Counted from the stretch's first letter, positions 33,423 through 42,438 are shown. The stretch is DNA of 64,000 bases from Martelella sp. NC20 (GCF_013459645.1 NZ_CP054861.1:1-64000); one strand, 5' to 3'. Notes: a model not told the origin generated them from the letters alone. Numbers and translations are program-made.

Positions 33423-34985
33423 TTACTTCTTGACGACATCCTTGGCGACCGTGCGCTCATCGATGCGCGGCTCGTAATCAATGCCGTTGCGCATCGCCCA
33501 GGCGTTCGACTGCTGATAGAGCGGGATGATGGCCTGGTCCTCCATCGCAAACTCCACCGCCTCGATCAACTTAGCTTCGCGCGCATCGTCGTCGGATATC
33601 TGCAAAGCCTCAAGCGTGATCTTGTCCAGGTCGGGATTGCTGTAGTTGGAGCGGTTCGATGCGCCCATGCCGGCTTCGGGATTGATGGTCCCCAGTGCGT
33701 TGACGAGCATCGAGCTGGAGTCGAACGTGGAGTTGCCCAATCCGATCAGGTGAATGCCGAATTCGGAACGCTTGCCCGAGAACGTCGCCCACGGCAAAGC
33801 CTCGACCGAGGTCTCGACGCCGATGCGCGTCCACATCTGGGCCACGGCCTGCGCCACGGCGGGCGCGTTGGGATAGCGGTCGGTCGGCACGTAAAGCGTC
33901 ACCGCAAAGCCATCGGGATAGCCGCCTTCGGCCAGCAGCGCCTTCGCGGCCTCCAGGTCGGGTACCTTCACGGTCTGCGACGGCGCATAGGAGAAGGCCG
34001 TCTCCGGCAGCCACTGCGCCGAGGCGGTCGCGGTGCCTTCCATGATCCGCTCAACGATGGCTTCGCGCTGGATTGCCGTCGAAAGCGCCTTGCGCACCGA
34101 GACGTTAGTCAGCGGATTTTCCGCAAGCGCTGCGCCGGACTTGCCCGATACGCCGGTAATCTCATCAAGCGAACGGTAGTTGGGCATGAGGTAAATGGCG
34201 CGCAATCCGGCGGTCGAGCGCACATGCAGCCCGTCCGTTTCCTCCAGCCGCGGAATATCGACGGCCGGCGGGGTGTCGATGATATCCACATCGCCGGACA
34301 GAAGCGCCGCCGTGCGACCGCCATTGCTGGTCAGCATGCGATAGGTGGCGGTGTCCCAGTCAACGGCGTGGCCCCACCAGTCCGGATTGCGTTCCAGTAC
34401 GACGGAATCGCCCTTGCTGAAGCTCTTGAACTTGAAGGCGCCCGTGCCGATCGCGGCAACGCCATCATTATAGTCAGCGGTCGTGGCGTCCTCGCCGGCG
34501 TGACGCGACACGATTGCGATATTCGCGAGGTTGCCGGGAAGGTTCGGCGCCGGCCCGTCTGTCGTGATCACCACCGTCTGCGCGTCGGGCGCCGAAGCGT
34601 TTTCGACCGCCCGCATGAAGCCGCCGAAGCCGCCGGGGCTGTTCGGAACATCACCTGCGCGGGAGAGCGTGAAAATCACATCGTCGGAGGTGAAGGGCTC
34701 GCCGTCATGCCATTTCACGCCCTCACGAAGGTGAAAGGTCCATTCGCTGTCGCCTGTCGCTTCCCAGCTCTCCGCCAGGCCCGGAACCAGCTTGCCGGCG
34801 GCCGTGCGCTCGGTCAGGCGGTCAAAAATCTGCATCGCAATATTGTTGTTGGGCGAGGCATTATAAAAATGCGGGTCGATCGAGGTGATGCTGGCTCCGA
34901 CGCCGATGTTCAGGTCTTCCGCGAGCGCGCCAGCTCCAAGAGCCACCGTCAGGACCGATGCGATGAGTAAGGATTTGATTTTCAT
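33423..34985 (-). CDS. Peptide-type ABC transporter substrate-binding protein
   Basis: A 520-residue binding protein of the DppA/OppA family (SBP family 5). ATG 34985 starts a signal peptide ending near GAGALAED. The typical REGVKWHDGEPFTSDDVIFTLSR stretch is near residue 90 and VRKALSTAIQREAIVERI near residue 285. It begins the minus-strand operon for peptide-like compounds (binding protein, two permeases, two ATPases, hydrolase). GGGGGA precedes the start. Confidence 0.93.
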   Translation of the reverse strand: MKIKSLLIASVLTVALGAGALAEDLNIGVGASITSIDPHFYNASPNNNIAMQIFDRLTERTAAGKLVPGLAESWEATGDSEWTFHLREGVKWHDGEPFTSDDVIFTLSRAGDVPNSPGGFGGFMRAVENASAPDAQTVVITTDGPAPNLPGNLANIAIVSRHAGEDATTADYNDGVAAIGTGAFKFKSFSKGDSVVLERNPDWWGHAVDWDTATYRMLTSNGGRTAALLSGDVDIIDTPPAVDIPRLEETDGLHVRSTAGLRAIYLMPNYRSLDEITGVSGKSGAALAENPLTNVSVRKALSTAIQREAIVERIMEGTATASAQWLPETAFSYAPSQTVKVPDLEAAKALLAEGGYPDGFAVTLYVPTDRYPNAPAVAQAVAQMWTRIGVETSVEALPWATFSGKRSEFGIHLIGLGNSTFDSSSMLVNALGTINPEAGMGASNRSNYSNPDLDKITLEALQISDDDAREAKLIEAVEFAMEDQAIIPLYQQSNAWAMRNGIDYEPRIDERTVAKDVVKK

Positions 34986-35028
34986 GGTTCCCCCATTTTT
35001 CAAGGATTAACGCACTGCCCCCGGTACG

Positions 35029-35048
35029 CCCTGTTCCCGTGAACAGGG
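35029..35048. promoter_or_regulatory. CCCTGTTC/GAACAGGG inverted repeat in the leader of the peptide importer operon
   Basis: A perfect 8-bp inverted repeat with a CCGT loop, 43 bases upstream of the binding-protein ATG. It may be an operator or a leader hairpin. The rest of the 290-base gap (34986-35275) has no gene; a weaker 7-bp repeat lies at 35155-35178. Confidence 0.45.
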
Positions 35049-35200
35049 GGCCGACATTTTGGATCTCGTGCTGTCATAAAACGGTAGCAGTCCGTCTCGC
35101 TTGACTGAAATGAATATTTCGTATCTGAGACATTCACTTCACGAATGGCATAAACCGCCTGCTGATGCGCACAGGCGGCTTGTGAGGCGGCAATAGCTGC

Positions 35201-35228
35201 TTGCGGGGCAATTACGAATGCCCCGCAA
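35201..35228 (-). terminator. Hairpin downstream of tcuB
   Basis: A perfect 10-bp stem (TTGCGGGGCA / TGCCCCGCAA) with an 8-base loop, 47 bases after the tcuB stop on the minus strand. No T-run follows, so it may be a weak terminator or a 3'-stabilising structure that ends the tcu transcript. Confidence 0.5.
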
Positions 35229-35275
35229 TGCATTCTTGAGAGACACTCGTCAAAAATCGTCTGGTCAGATGGGGT

Positions 35276-36355
35276 TCAGACGATCGTTGAGTCGCGCCTG
35301 TGGGCCTCAAGCGTCAGGGCGGCCATGCGGTAGAAGCCGTGGGCCATCTTGGAATAGGGCGTGAGCAGGAAGAAGGTCAGCACCGTTCCAAGATGAAGCG
35401 GCAACAGCACGCCGACGGCCCCTGTGTCCGAAGCGGCATAGAGCACAAGACCGGTCGCCGAAACCGCGAAAAGCAGCGCCACGAACGCCATTTCCCCACC
35501 CCATGCGGAGGCCGCGCCGAGACTGCGATTGGCTTTCAGCTTGAGCGCGGCCATGTAGCCGGTTCCCAGGCAAAGCAGAATTCCGCCGCTTACGCCGAGC
35601 AGTTTGGGCAGGCTGAAGAAGCTGTAAGGCGCCTCCATCGCGAACAGGTAATGCAGCAGCGTTGCCGACGAGGTTGCCGCGAAGCATAGAAGAAAGCCGT
35701 AAAGCACGGCCTGATGGGCATGACGGCGAGCGTTGGAAAACCGGTCGGTGTCCTCGAAATTGCAGCCATCGCCGTGTCCGCCCGCGAGATTGCGCATCTT
35801 GCCGGCAGAGACAATGGCCGCCCAAAGGTCTACCGGCGATATGCGCCCGCCGCCCACTGTGCGCCAGTAATTGCGAAGCGAGACGGCCAGGGCCACAAGC
35901 GGAAGCACGAAGGCCGGCAGGAAGATCGCGACCATAAGGCCATGCGACATATAGGCATAAAAGCCCTCCCCGCTTGCCGGACGCATCGCCTGCGCCAGCG
36001 CGAAAAGCAGGGCGAAGGCAACCGTCATCAGCGCGGCCATCGCGACTCCGGATCGGTCGAACAGCCCCGCAAAGCCTGCAGGCCAGGCATGCTGCTTCCA
36101 GCTTTCCTGGCGCACCTCAGCCAGCGCGCCGGGCAGGTTGAGGTCGAACTCATGCGGCGCCGTATACTGGCAGGCATAGTAACACCCACGACAATTGTGA
36201 CAGAGGTTCGCCAGTTGGGTGATATCGCCATCGGAGAATGTCCTGAGGCTGTGCAGGGCCGGAAATACCGAGCAATATCCCTCACAGTAACGGCACGCGT
36301 TACAGATTTCGGCCTGGCGACGCGCCTCGCCGATGAAATCAGACTGCATTTGCAT
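35276..36355 (-). CDS. tcuB: Tricarballylate utilization iron-sulfur membrane protein TcuB
   Basis: A 359-residue protein with two N-terminal CxxCxxCxxxC motifs (CNACRYCEGYC and CHNCRGCYYAC) for two [4Fe-4S] clusters, followed by about six membrane helices with several His residues. This is the TcuB/CobZ-like layout. In tricarballylate users TcuB reoxidises the FADH2 of TcuA and passes electrons to the quinone pool. ATG 36355, with GGAGG in front, overlaps tcuA by 17 bases. Confidence 0.9.
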   Translation of the reverse strand: MQMQSDFIGEARRQAEICNACRYCEGYCSVFPALHSLRTFSDGDITQLANLCHNCRGCYYACQYTAPHEFDLNLPGALAEVRQESWKQHAWPAGFAGLFDRSGVAMAALMTVAFALLFALAQAMRPASGEGFYAYMSHGLMVAIFLPAFVLPLVALAVSLRNYWRTVGGGRISPVDLWAAIVSAGKMRNLAGGHGDGCNFEDTDRFSNARRHAHQAVLYGFLLCFAATSSATLLHYLFAMEAPYSFFSLPKLLGVSGGILLCLGTGYMAALKLKANRSLGAASAWGGEMAFVALLFAVSATGLVLYAASDTGAVGVLLPLHLGTVLTFFLLTPYSKMAHGFYRMAALTLEAHRRDSTIV

Positions 36356-37730
36356 AGGCGGAAGCCTCCCTGCCTGCGATCCGTCCGAAGACGGTGCCAA
36401 TGGTCATGCCGAAACCGGCCAGATAACCCTGTCCGAGAATGGATCCGGCCATGGTTTCACCCGCTGCCCAGAGATTTTCGACGTGCCGGCCGCCCATCGA
36501 ACACTGCGCATGATCGTCGACCTTCAGGCCCAGATAGGTGAAGGTCACGCCGGTGCGCAGGCTGTAGCCGTAAAATGGCGGCTCGGTTATCGGGCGGGCC
36601 CAGTTCGTCTTTGCCGGCGTCAGGCCACTGGTCGCAACCCCGTCAAGCTCGGTCGGATGGAAATTCGACGTATCCCCGCAGGCGGCGTTGAACCCGTCGA
36701 CGGTTTCGCGCAGCCGGTCCGGGGGAAGCCCCATCTTGCCGGCCAGTTCCTCGATCGTCTGCGCCTTGATCGGCGGGAACACCGACGGCATGAACAGTTC
36801 CAGCGATTTGGCGTCGATGATCACATAGCCGACCTGATCCGGCTGGGCGGCGACGAGCCGCCCCCAGATGGCGTAGCGCTTCGGCCAGACATCCTCGCCC
36901 TCGTCGTAGAAGCGTTCGGCATTCTTGTTGACCACGATCGAAAACGGAACGCAATCGAGCCGGGTGACGATGCCGCCGTCGAATTTTGGCGCGCGTCCGT
37001 CAATGGCCACCGCGTGACACTGGGTCGGATCGCCAACCTGTTCGATGCCCTGCCCAAGAAGATCCGCCAGAACGACGCCGCGGTTATAGGGCGTGCCGCG
37101 GATCAGAAAGTTCTTCGCCGCCGGCCCCCAGGCCCGCGCCAGCCAGTCCGTATCGGCCTGAAACCCGCCGGAGGCGACGACGACCGCTTTGGGCGCGATC
37201 CGATGTGTCTGGTCGCCCTTTTTGTATTCCAGCCAGACGACCTTGCCATTGTCCAGTTCGAGATGGCTGACGGCAGCTTCGTACTCAACCTCGACGCCCA
37301 GTTTCGCGGCGGTTCGGTAATAGGCATTCACCAGGCTCTTGCCGCCGCCGAGAAAGAACGCATTTGTACGTGCCAACGAAAGCGTTCCCGAAAGCGAGGG
37401 CTGGAAGCGGACGCCGCGCTCTTCCATCCAGGGCAGACATTCCTCGGAGGTGCGGATCGCGAGCCGCGCAAGCCCTTCATCGGTCTTGCCGCCCGTCACC
37501 TTGAGAAGGTCGGCGAAATACTCGTCTTCGGTGTAGCTTTCGACCAGCGGGCCGAGCGGCCCATGATGCATGCAACGAAAATTGCGGGTGTGCCGGGAAT
37601 TGCCGCCCCGATAGGATTTCGGCGCTGTCTCCAGGATCAGCACGCTGGCGCCGGCTTCCGCCGCCGTCATAGCGGCGCACAGCGCCGCGTTGCCACCGCC
37701 GATCACGACGATGTCGACTGTCTTGCTCAC
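36339..37730 (-). CDS. tcuA: FAD-dependent tricarballylate dehydrogenase TcuA
   Basis: A 463-residue flavoprotein of the fumarate reductase/succinate dehydrogenase superfamily. The FAD motif VVIGGGNAALCAA is at the N-terminus and a second FAD region, LWAAGETMAGSILGQGY, is near the end. In known systems it oxidises tricarballylate to cis-aconitate. The start is GTG 37730, overlapping the GntR stop by 4 bases (GTGA). Together with TcuB the assignment is good, but relatives act on other polycarboxylates. Confidence 0.9.
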   Translation of the reverse strand: MSKTVDIVVIGGGNAALCAAMTAAEAGASVLILETAPKSYRGGNSRHTRNFRCMHHGPLGPLVESYTEDEYFADLLKVTGGKTDEGLARLAIRTSEECLPWMEERGVRFQPSLSGTLSLARTNAFFLGGGKSLVNAYYRTAAKLGVEVEYEAAVSHLELDNGKVVWLEYKKGDQTHRIAPKAVVVASGGFQADTDWLARAWGPAAKNFLIRGTPYNRGVVLADLLGQGIEQVGDPTQCHAVAIDGRAPKFDGGIVTRLDCVPFSIVVNKNAERFYDEGEDVWPKRYAIWGRLVAAQPDQVGYVIIDAKSLELFMPSVFPPIKAQTIEELAGKMGLPPDRLRETVDGFNAACGDTSNFHPTELDGVATSGLTPAKTNWARPITEPPFYGYSLRTGVTFTYLGLKVDDHAQCSMGGRHVENLWAAGETMAGSILGQGYLAGFGMTIGTVFGRIAGREASAYANAV

Positions 37731-38404
37731 AATAGGTCTCCGTCATAAGTCGTGCGGGCGCGCAAGGACCGGACCCGCACCCGCTGGGCCATTTCGATAT
37801 GCGCCCGCATCGCCGCCTCGGCGAGTTTGCCGTCGCGCGCGCGCAACGCTTCCAGAATGCCGTAATGCTCTTCGACGGCCTTTTCCGCGCGATCGGGTTC
37901 GGTCAAGGTGGTGGGACCGAGGATCATCAGCGATTTCTGCAGGCTGCTGATCGACCAGCTGAGAAAACGGTTCTTCGCGGCGTCCAGAAGCGCGGCATGA
38001 AACTGCCGGTTCAGGACAAAGGCCTCCGGATCGTTGCCAAGCCGTTCCAGCTCGCGGTTCATGTCGAACAGTTCGTCGATTTCGATTTCCGAAGCGGCGC
38101 GCGCGGCAAGACGCGCGGCCGTGCCCTCCAGCACCGCCCGCATCTCGTAAAGCTCCATCACCTCGGCATAGTCGAGCGTGCGTATCGTGGCACCCAGGCG
38201 CGGCACATGCGTGACGATGCCATCGGTTTCCAGCAGGCGGATCGCCTCGCGAACCGGCGTGCGGCTCACGCCAAGCCGTTCCGCAAGATCCGTTTCCCGC
38301 AGCCTGTCGCCAGGATTGAGACGGCCTTCACGGACTTCATCCAGAAGCTGCCGGTAGACAGTATTTCCCTGCGATGACCCGGGAGCAGCTAAATCATCGT
38401 TCAT
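37727..38404 (-). CDS. GntR family transcriptional regulator (FCD domain)
   Basis: A 225-residue regulator. The winged helix includes PGDRLRETDLAERLGVSRTPVREAIRLLE, and the FCD domain follows from about residue 85 (LYEMRAVLEGTAARLAARAA, then a His in LNRQFHAALLDAA). It is the first gene of the gntR-tcuA-tcuB operon; in Salmonella the tcu regulator is of LysR type instead. A clear inverted-repeat operator lies just upstream, so it likely represses itself and possibly the divergent AbrB-family gene. Confidence 0.93.
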   Translation of the reverse strand: MNDDLAAPGSSQGNTVYRQLLDEVREGRLNPGDRLRETDLAERLGVSRTPVREAIRLLETDGIVTHVPRLGATIRTLDYAEVMELYEMRAVLEGTAARLAARAASEIEIDELFDMNRELERLGNDPEAFVLNRQFHAALLDAAKNRFLSWSISSLQKSLMILGPTTLTEPDRAEKAVEEHYGILEALRARDGKLAEAAMRAHIEMAQRVRVRSLRARTTYDGDLL

Positions 38405-38428
38405 GACTGGACTCGCCTTAATGATTCT

Positions 38429-38446
38429 TGTATCCGATTGGATACA
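38429..38446. promoter_or_regulatory. TGTATCC-N4-GGATACA operator between gntR and the AbrB-family gene
   Basis: A perfect 7-bp inverted repeat with a 4-base spacer, centred between two divergent genes that start at 38404 (minus) and 38478 (plus). The form matches operators of FCD-type GntR proteins, so the adjacent regulator is the natural ligand. Confidence 0.75.
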
Positions 38447-38477
38447 TAGGGACACAATTTGAGTCAATCCATTCTTC

Positions 38478-39545
38478 ATGCGCTTCGAACTCAAAAACTC
38501 TCAGGCGCGCCGCGCCGTCACATTTGTTCTCGCTTCGATTGGCGTGGCCGGGTTCCGGGCGCTCGGGCTTCCGCTGCCGTTTCTATTCGGCCCCATGCTG
38601 ATGTGCCTGTGCGCGGCGCTGCTGGGAGCGCCGCTGAAGGGCTTCGGTCAGGTCTCGGTTGCGGCGCGCACCATCCTCGGCGTGGCGGTCGGCGCGTCGA
38701 TCACACCGCAGCTTTTCACTGAGCTGCCGCGTATGGCGGCATCCATCGCCATCATCCCGGTCTACATTGGGCTCATCGGGCTTGTGGGCGTTCCGTTTTT
38801 CCGGAAAGTATGGGGGTTCGACGCGCCGACGGCGTATTACGCGGCCATGCCCGGCGGGCTTCAGGACATGGTGATCTTCGGTACGGAGGCCGGCGGCAAT
38901 CCCCGCGCCCTCTCCCTGATCCACGCCACGCGGGTTTTGCTTGTGGTGACGCTGGCGCCGTTTATCCTGACGCATTTTTACGGCGCAGCGCTCTCCAACC
39001 CCATCGGAGCGCCGATCAAGGACGTTCCAATCCATGAACTCGGCTTGATGGTTGTCGCAGCGCTTGTCGGCTGGAAAGGCGGGGAAAAGCTCGGCCTGTT
39101 CGGCGCCTCGATCCTTGGCCCGATGATTGTGACCGCCGCGCTTTCACTCTCGGGCCTGATCCACATTCGCCCACCGGCAGAGGCCATCCTGGTGGCGCAA
39201 TTCTTCATCGGCTGCGGCATAGGCGTACACTTTACCGGCATAACCTGGTCGGAACTGAGCCGGATCGTGATCGCCGCCGTGGCCTATGTCTTCCTGCTCG
39301 CCGCGCTGGCGGCGCTGGTTGCGCTGGTCGTCGCGTCCCTCGCGCTCGGCCACCCGACCGAGGCGTTTCTGGCCTTCGCGCCCGGCGGCCAGGCCGAAAT
39401 GACGGTGCTGGCGATCGTCACCGGCGCCGATCTCGGCTTTGTGGTCACCCATCATCTGACCCGCATCGTGCTGGTGATCGTCGGCGCCCCGCTGGCGGCG
39501 TCTCTCATAGGCCGTAGAGGCGGCGGGACCAGACCTGAGGATTGA
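38478..39545 (+). CDS. AbrB family (ammonia monooxygenase-like) membrane protein
   Basis: A 355-residue membrane protein of the AbrB/AmoA-like transporter family (not the AbrB DNA-binding regulators). It has two related halves, each with a proline/glycine-rich segment: LPLPFLFGPMLMCL with AAMPGGLQDMVIFG, and LFGASILGPMIV with AFAPGGQAEMTVLA. About ten helices are visible. Placed opposite gntR-tcuAB under a shared operator, it may import or export the tricarboxylate in place of the usual TcuC. Its last 41 bases overlap the convergent dehydrogenase gene. Confidence 0.85.
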   Translation: MRFELKNSQARRAVTFVLASIGVAGFRALGLPLPFLFGPMLMCLCAALLGAPLKGFGQVSVAARTILGVAVGASITPQLFTELPRMAASIAIIPVYIGLIGLVGVPFFRKVWGFDAPTAYYAAMPGGLQDMVIFGTEAGGNPRALSLIHATRVLLVVTLAPFILTHFYGAALSNPIGAPIKDVPIHELGLMVVAALVGWKGGEKLGLFGASILGPMIVTAALSLSGLIHIRPPAEAILVAQFFIGCGIGVHFTGITWSELSRIVIAAVAYVFLLAALAALVALVVASLALGHPTEAFLAFAPGGQAEMTVLAIVTGADLGFVVTHHLTRIVLVIVGAPLAASLIGRRGGGTRPED

Positions 39546-40494
39546 CCATATTGATCGGCGCGCCGGCCACATAGGCGATGATCTGTTCGTAGATCTCGCC
39601 GAACTGGCTCTCGAACTCCTGTTCGGTGACGAAGCCGATATGCGGCGTCGCGATCAGTCGAGGATGCGACAGCAGCGGATCGTTCGGATCGGTCAGAGGC
39701 TCCTGATCAAACACATCCACCGCAGCCCGGCCCGGCCTGCCGGCATCGAGCGCCGCCTTCAGCGCCCCGGGTGCAATCAGTCCGGCCCGCGCGGTATTGA
39801 TCAGAACCGAGTCCGGTTTCATCAATCCCAGATCGTCGGCGGTGATCGCTCCTTTGGTTTCGGGCGTCAGGCGAAGATGCAGCGAAACGACATCGCTTTC
39901 GGCAAAGAAGGCCTCACGGCTGTCGGCAACGACCTCGCCATCGCCGCGCGCCTTCTCGCACCCTTCGGGGGAGGCCCACCAGACGACGGACATGCCAAAG
40001 GCGCGGGCGTAGTGCGCCACGAGCCGTGCTATCCGCCCGTAACCGTAAAGACCGATTGTCAGACCCTTTGCGGTCCGTCCGACGCCGTTCTGCCACAGGC
40101 CCGCCTTGGCGGAGGCCATCTGTCCGGGCAGGTCGCGAAGGGCTGCAAGCATAAGCGTGAAGGTCAGTTCGGCGGCGGCGACATTGGGCTCGTCGCCGCC
40201 TTTTCCGGAGCACAAAAGCACATTGTGATCGCTGCAGGCGGCAACGTCGACATGCGGGAACGCGCCGCGCTGGGCGATCAGGCGCAGCGCCGGCAGACGT
40301 TCGAGCAGGCTGCGGGTAACATGCGTGCGCTCGCGAAACAGCACGAGCGCCTCGGCGTCCTTCAGCCGTTCGGCAAGCGTGGCCTCGTCGCTGATGTGAT
40401 CCGTCCAGACCGTCACCCCGTGACCGTCCAGCAGGCTGAAGCCAGGCAGGTCGGGCAATGTCTCGAACCAGTCATCGAGGATATGGATACGCAT
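39505..40494 (-). CDS. D-2-hydroxyacid dehydrogenase family protein
   Basis: A 329-residue NAD-dependent 2-hydroxyacid dehydrogenase. The nucleotide motif is GLYGYGRIARLV near residue 150; the catalytic Arg is in INTARAGLI, Glu in VFDQEPL and His in IATPHIGF. It likely interconverts a 2-keto and a 2-hydroxy acid produced by the Tct module. It is the last gene of the tct operon, 27 bases after the stress-protein gene. Confidence 0.9.
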   Translation of the reverse strand: MRIHILDDWFETLPDLPGFSLLDGHGVTVWTDHISDEATLAERLKDAEALVLFRERTHVTRSLLERLPALRLIAQRGAFPHVDVAACSDHNVLLCSGKGGDEPNVAAAELTFTLMLAALRDLPGQMASAKAGLWQNGVGRTAKGLTIGLYGYGRIARLVAHYARAFGMSVVWWASPEGCEKARGDGEVVADSREAFFAESDVVSLHLRLTPETKGAITADDLGLMKPDSVLINTARAGLIAPGALKAALDAGRPGRAAVDVFDQEPLTDPNDPLLSHPRLIATPHIGFVTEQEFESQFGEIYEQIIAYVAGAPINMVNPQVWSRRLYGL

Positions 40495-40521
40495 GGCTCT
40501 CCCTATGCCCGCACAACGATA

Positions 40522-41334
40522 TCAGTGGGACAGCAGAATCGGAATGGAGATCTCGCGCAGAATCTTGGCGGTGTGTCCACCAAGAAAGTCATCCCGAAAC
40601 TTGGAATGCTCATAAGCGCCCATGACCAGCAACGAGGGATCATTCCTCCCGCAATAGGAAACGATGGACTCCACCAGCGGATGGCCGGCCGGCCACTCCT
40701 CATGAACCGTCTCGATATCGTGAAGCTTCAGATGCATCATCAGATCGTCAAGCGAACCCGCGGGCGGGCCGATCGTGAGCACGCTCACCTTTCCCTGCTG
40801 TTCCAGCAGGCGCAGACTGTCCGACATCGCCCGCGCGGCAGCCCGGCCGCCGTCCCAGGCAAGGGCAGCATGGGAATGGCGGGCCTCGACATCATAGCCT
40901 TCGGGCACGACGATCACCGGCCGGCCGGCAAGCAGCGCGATCCGGTCGGGATGCAGGACCACATGCTCGTCATCGCCGCGCATCGGCCGTCCGACGATCA
41001 GCATGTCGAAGCTGCGCGCCGTATCAGAGAGAACGATATCCACTCTCCCCTTCTGCGTCCTGAGCGCCAGATTGTCGCCGAGGCCAAGGGTCGGCCGCAA
41101 CCGTTCGAAATGCTGCACGATCTCCGACACGATTCCTTCTCTGGCATCGGCGAGCAGATTGCGCGCCTCGCGCGGTATCCAGCGCGAGGTCGTATCGAAC
41201 GTATCGTGGGCCGAGTGAACCAGAAGTGCCGTCAGATGCGCGCCGCGCTGTTTGGCCAGCGAGGCTGCATAGCGAAGCGCGGCCTCGGACGCTTCGGATC
41301 CGTTGAACGCCACGAGCAGATTCAGGATTGCCAT
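40522..41334 (-). CDS. Universal stress protein (tandem UspA domains)
   Basis: A 270-residue protein with two UspA-like halves. The first starts NLLVAFNGSEASEAALRYA near residue 5. The second, from about residue 140, ends with the nucleotide-binding pattern LLVMGAYEHSKFRDDFLGGHT, close to the GxxGxxxxxxxGS-type ATP motif although the final part reads GGHT. It sits 2 bases after the PrpF-family gene, so it is co-transcribed with the tricarboxylate operon. Confidence 0.88.
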   Translation of the reverse strand: MAILNLLVAFNGSEASEAALRYAASLAKQRGAHLTALLVHSAHDTFDTTSRWIPREARNLLADAREGIVSEIVQHFERLRPTLGLGDNLALRTQKGRVDIVLSDTARSFDMLIVGRPMRGDDEHVVLHPDRIALLAGRPVIVVPEGYDVEARHSHAALAWDGGRAAARAMSDSLRLLEQQGKVSVLTIGPPAGSLDDLMMHLKLHDIETVHEEWPAGHPLVESIVSYCGRNDPSLLVMGAYEHSKFRDDFLGGHTAKILREISIPILLSH

Positions 41335-41336
41335 AG

Positions 41337-42425
41337 TCAGAACCCTTTCCAGACAGAACCCGGAACATAGATCTTGCCGTCAGCCAGTTTGCGCGCGGTC
41401 CGCAACAGCCCGGCGGATTTGAGGCTGAAACCGTCGGCATTGTCGAACTCGACCAGCACCTCGATCTGACCGGAAGGGTGCTCGAGGATCACGTTTGCCG
41501 GGCTTTGTTCGGGCCGATCGAGCAGACCATCGGCCACCGTGCCGGGGGTCAGCGCGCAGGAGGCGAGGCATTGGGAGCCGGTGACCGCCATGCTCGGATG
41601 GGTATTCCACGGCATGAAGTAACGCGTCGCGATCGTGCCGCCTTCCCGGGCCGGCGCCAACAGGCCGAATTTCGGGGTGACGGATTTCGTGACATCGCCC
41701 ATGCCCATGCGCTTGCCGGCCTCGACGCGGATTTTCTCCATGCGGGCGAAGAAATCCGTATTTGCATCGATCTCCGCTGCCGTTTCATGGCCGCTGAGCC
41801 CGAAGTCGGACGCACGGGCAATGACGATCGGCATGGCGACGTCCATGCAGGTGACCTCGATCCCGTCTATTTCGTCGCGCAGGTTTCCCGTGGGCAGGAA
41901 AGCGCCGGTCGACGAACCGACGACCTCCATGAAGTTCAGCGCAATCGGAGCGGCCGTTCCCGGCACGCCGGCAATCGTGGCGTCGCCCTCATAGGTCAGT
42001 TCTCCGCCCGGCGTCTGGACGCGCGCGAGCACTTTCGCGCCGGTATTGACGGCCCGGATGCGGACTTCGGTCTCGTCGCCCGTGGGCGTAATCAGGCCCA
42101 TCTCGATCGCCGCCGGCCCCACGCCGGAAAGGATGTTGCCGCAGGTGGGCTTGAAATCGACCAGCCGGTCCTCAACCGAGACCTGAGCAAAAAAGTAGTC
42201 GATATCGGCCCATTCATCCTCGGAGCGCGAGAGCATCGCGACCTTGGTGGTCACAGCGGCGCCCCCTCCGATGCCGTCGATATTGAGCGAGTGCCCCGAT
42301 CCGACGGCTGCGACAAGCACAGAAGCCAGGGTATCGCGATCTTCCGGAAGGTCTTCGCGGCGGAAATAGGGGCCGCGCGACGTACCACCGCGCATGAAAA
42401 TGAAGGGAATGGCGGTCTGTGTCAT
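41337..42425 (-). CDS. PrpF-family isomerase (4-oxalomesaconate tautomerase / aconitate delta-isomerase type)
   Basis: A 362-residue protein of the PrpF fold (two diaminopimelate-epimerase-like halves). It has the FMRGGTSRG opening, the Cys in FKPTCGNILSG, and a second-half Cys region in GSQCLASC. Relatives move a C=C double bond in methylaconitate (PrpF), 4-oxalomesaconate (GalD, similar length) or aconitate. With tct transport genes and tcuAB nearby, an aconitate-type substrate is attractive, but no acnD or prpC is present. It starts 13 bases after the tctA stop. Confidence 0.85.
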   Translation of the reverse strand: MTQTAIPFIFMRGGTSRGPYFRREDLPEDRDTLASVLVAAVGSGHSLNIDGIGGGAAVTTKVAMLSRSEDEWADIDYFFAQVSVEDRLVDFKPTCGNILSGVGPAAIEMGLITPTGDETEVRIRAVNTGAKVLARVQTPGGELTYEGDATIAGVPGTAAPIALNFMEVVGSSTGAFLPTGNLRDEIDGIEVTCMDVAMPIVIARASDFGLSGHETAAEIDANTDFFARMEKIRVEAGKRMGMGDVTKSVTPKFGLLAPAREGGTIATRYFMPWNTHPSMAVTGSQCLASCALTPGTVADGLLDRPEQSPANVILEHPSGQIEVLVEFDNADGFSLKSAGLLRTARKLADGKIYVPGSVWKGF

Positions 42426-42438
42426 CTTCTGTCTCCGA

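Noticed and set aside
38478..39545. AbrB-family gene as a transition-state DNA-binding regulator or an ammonia monooxygenase
   Set aside because: The protein is a polytopic membrane protein. It shares only the family name with the regulator, and the monooxygenase label is an old misannotation.
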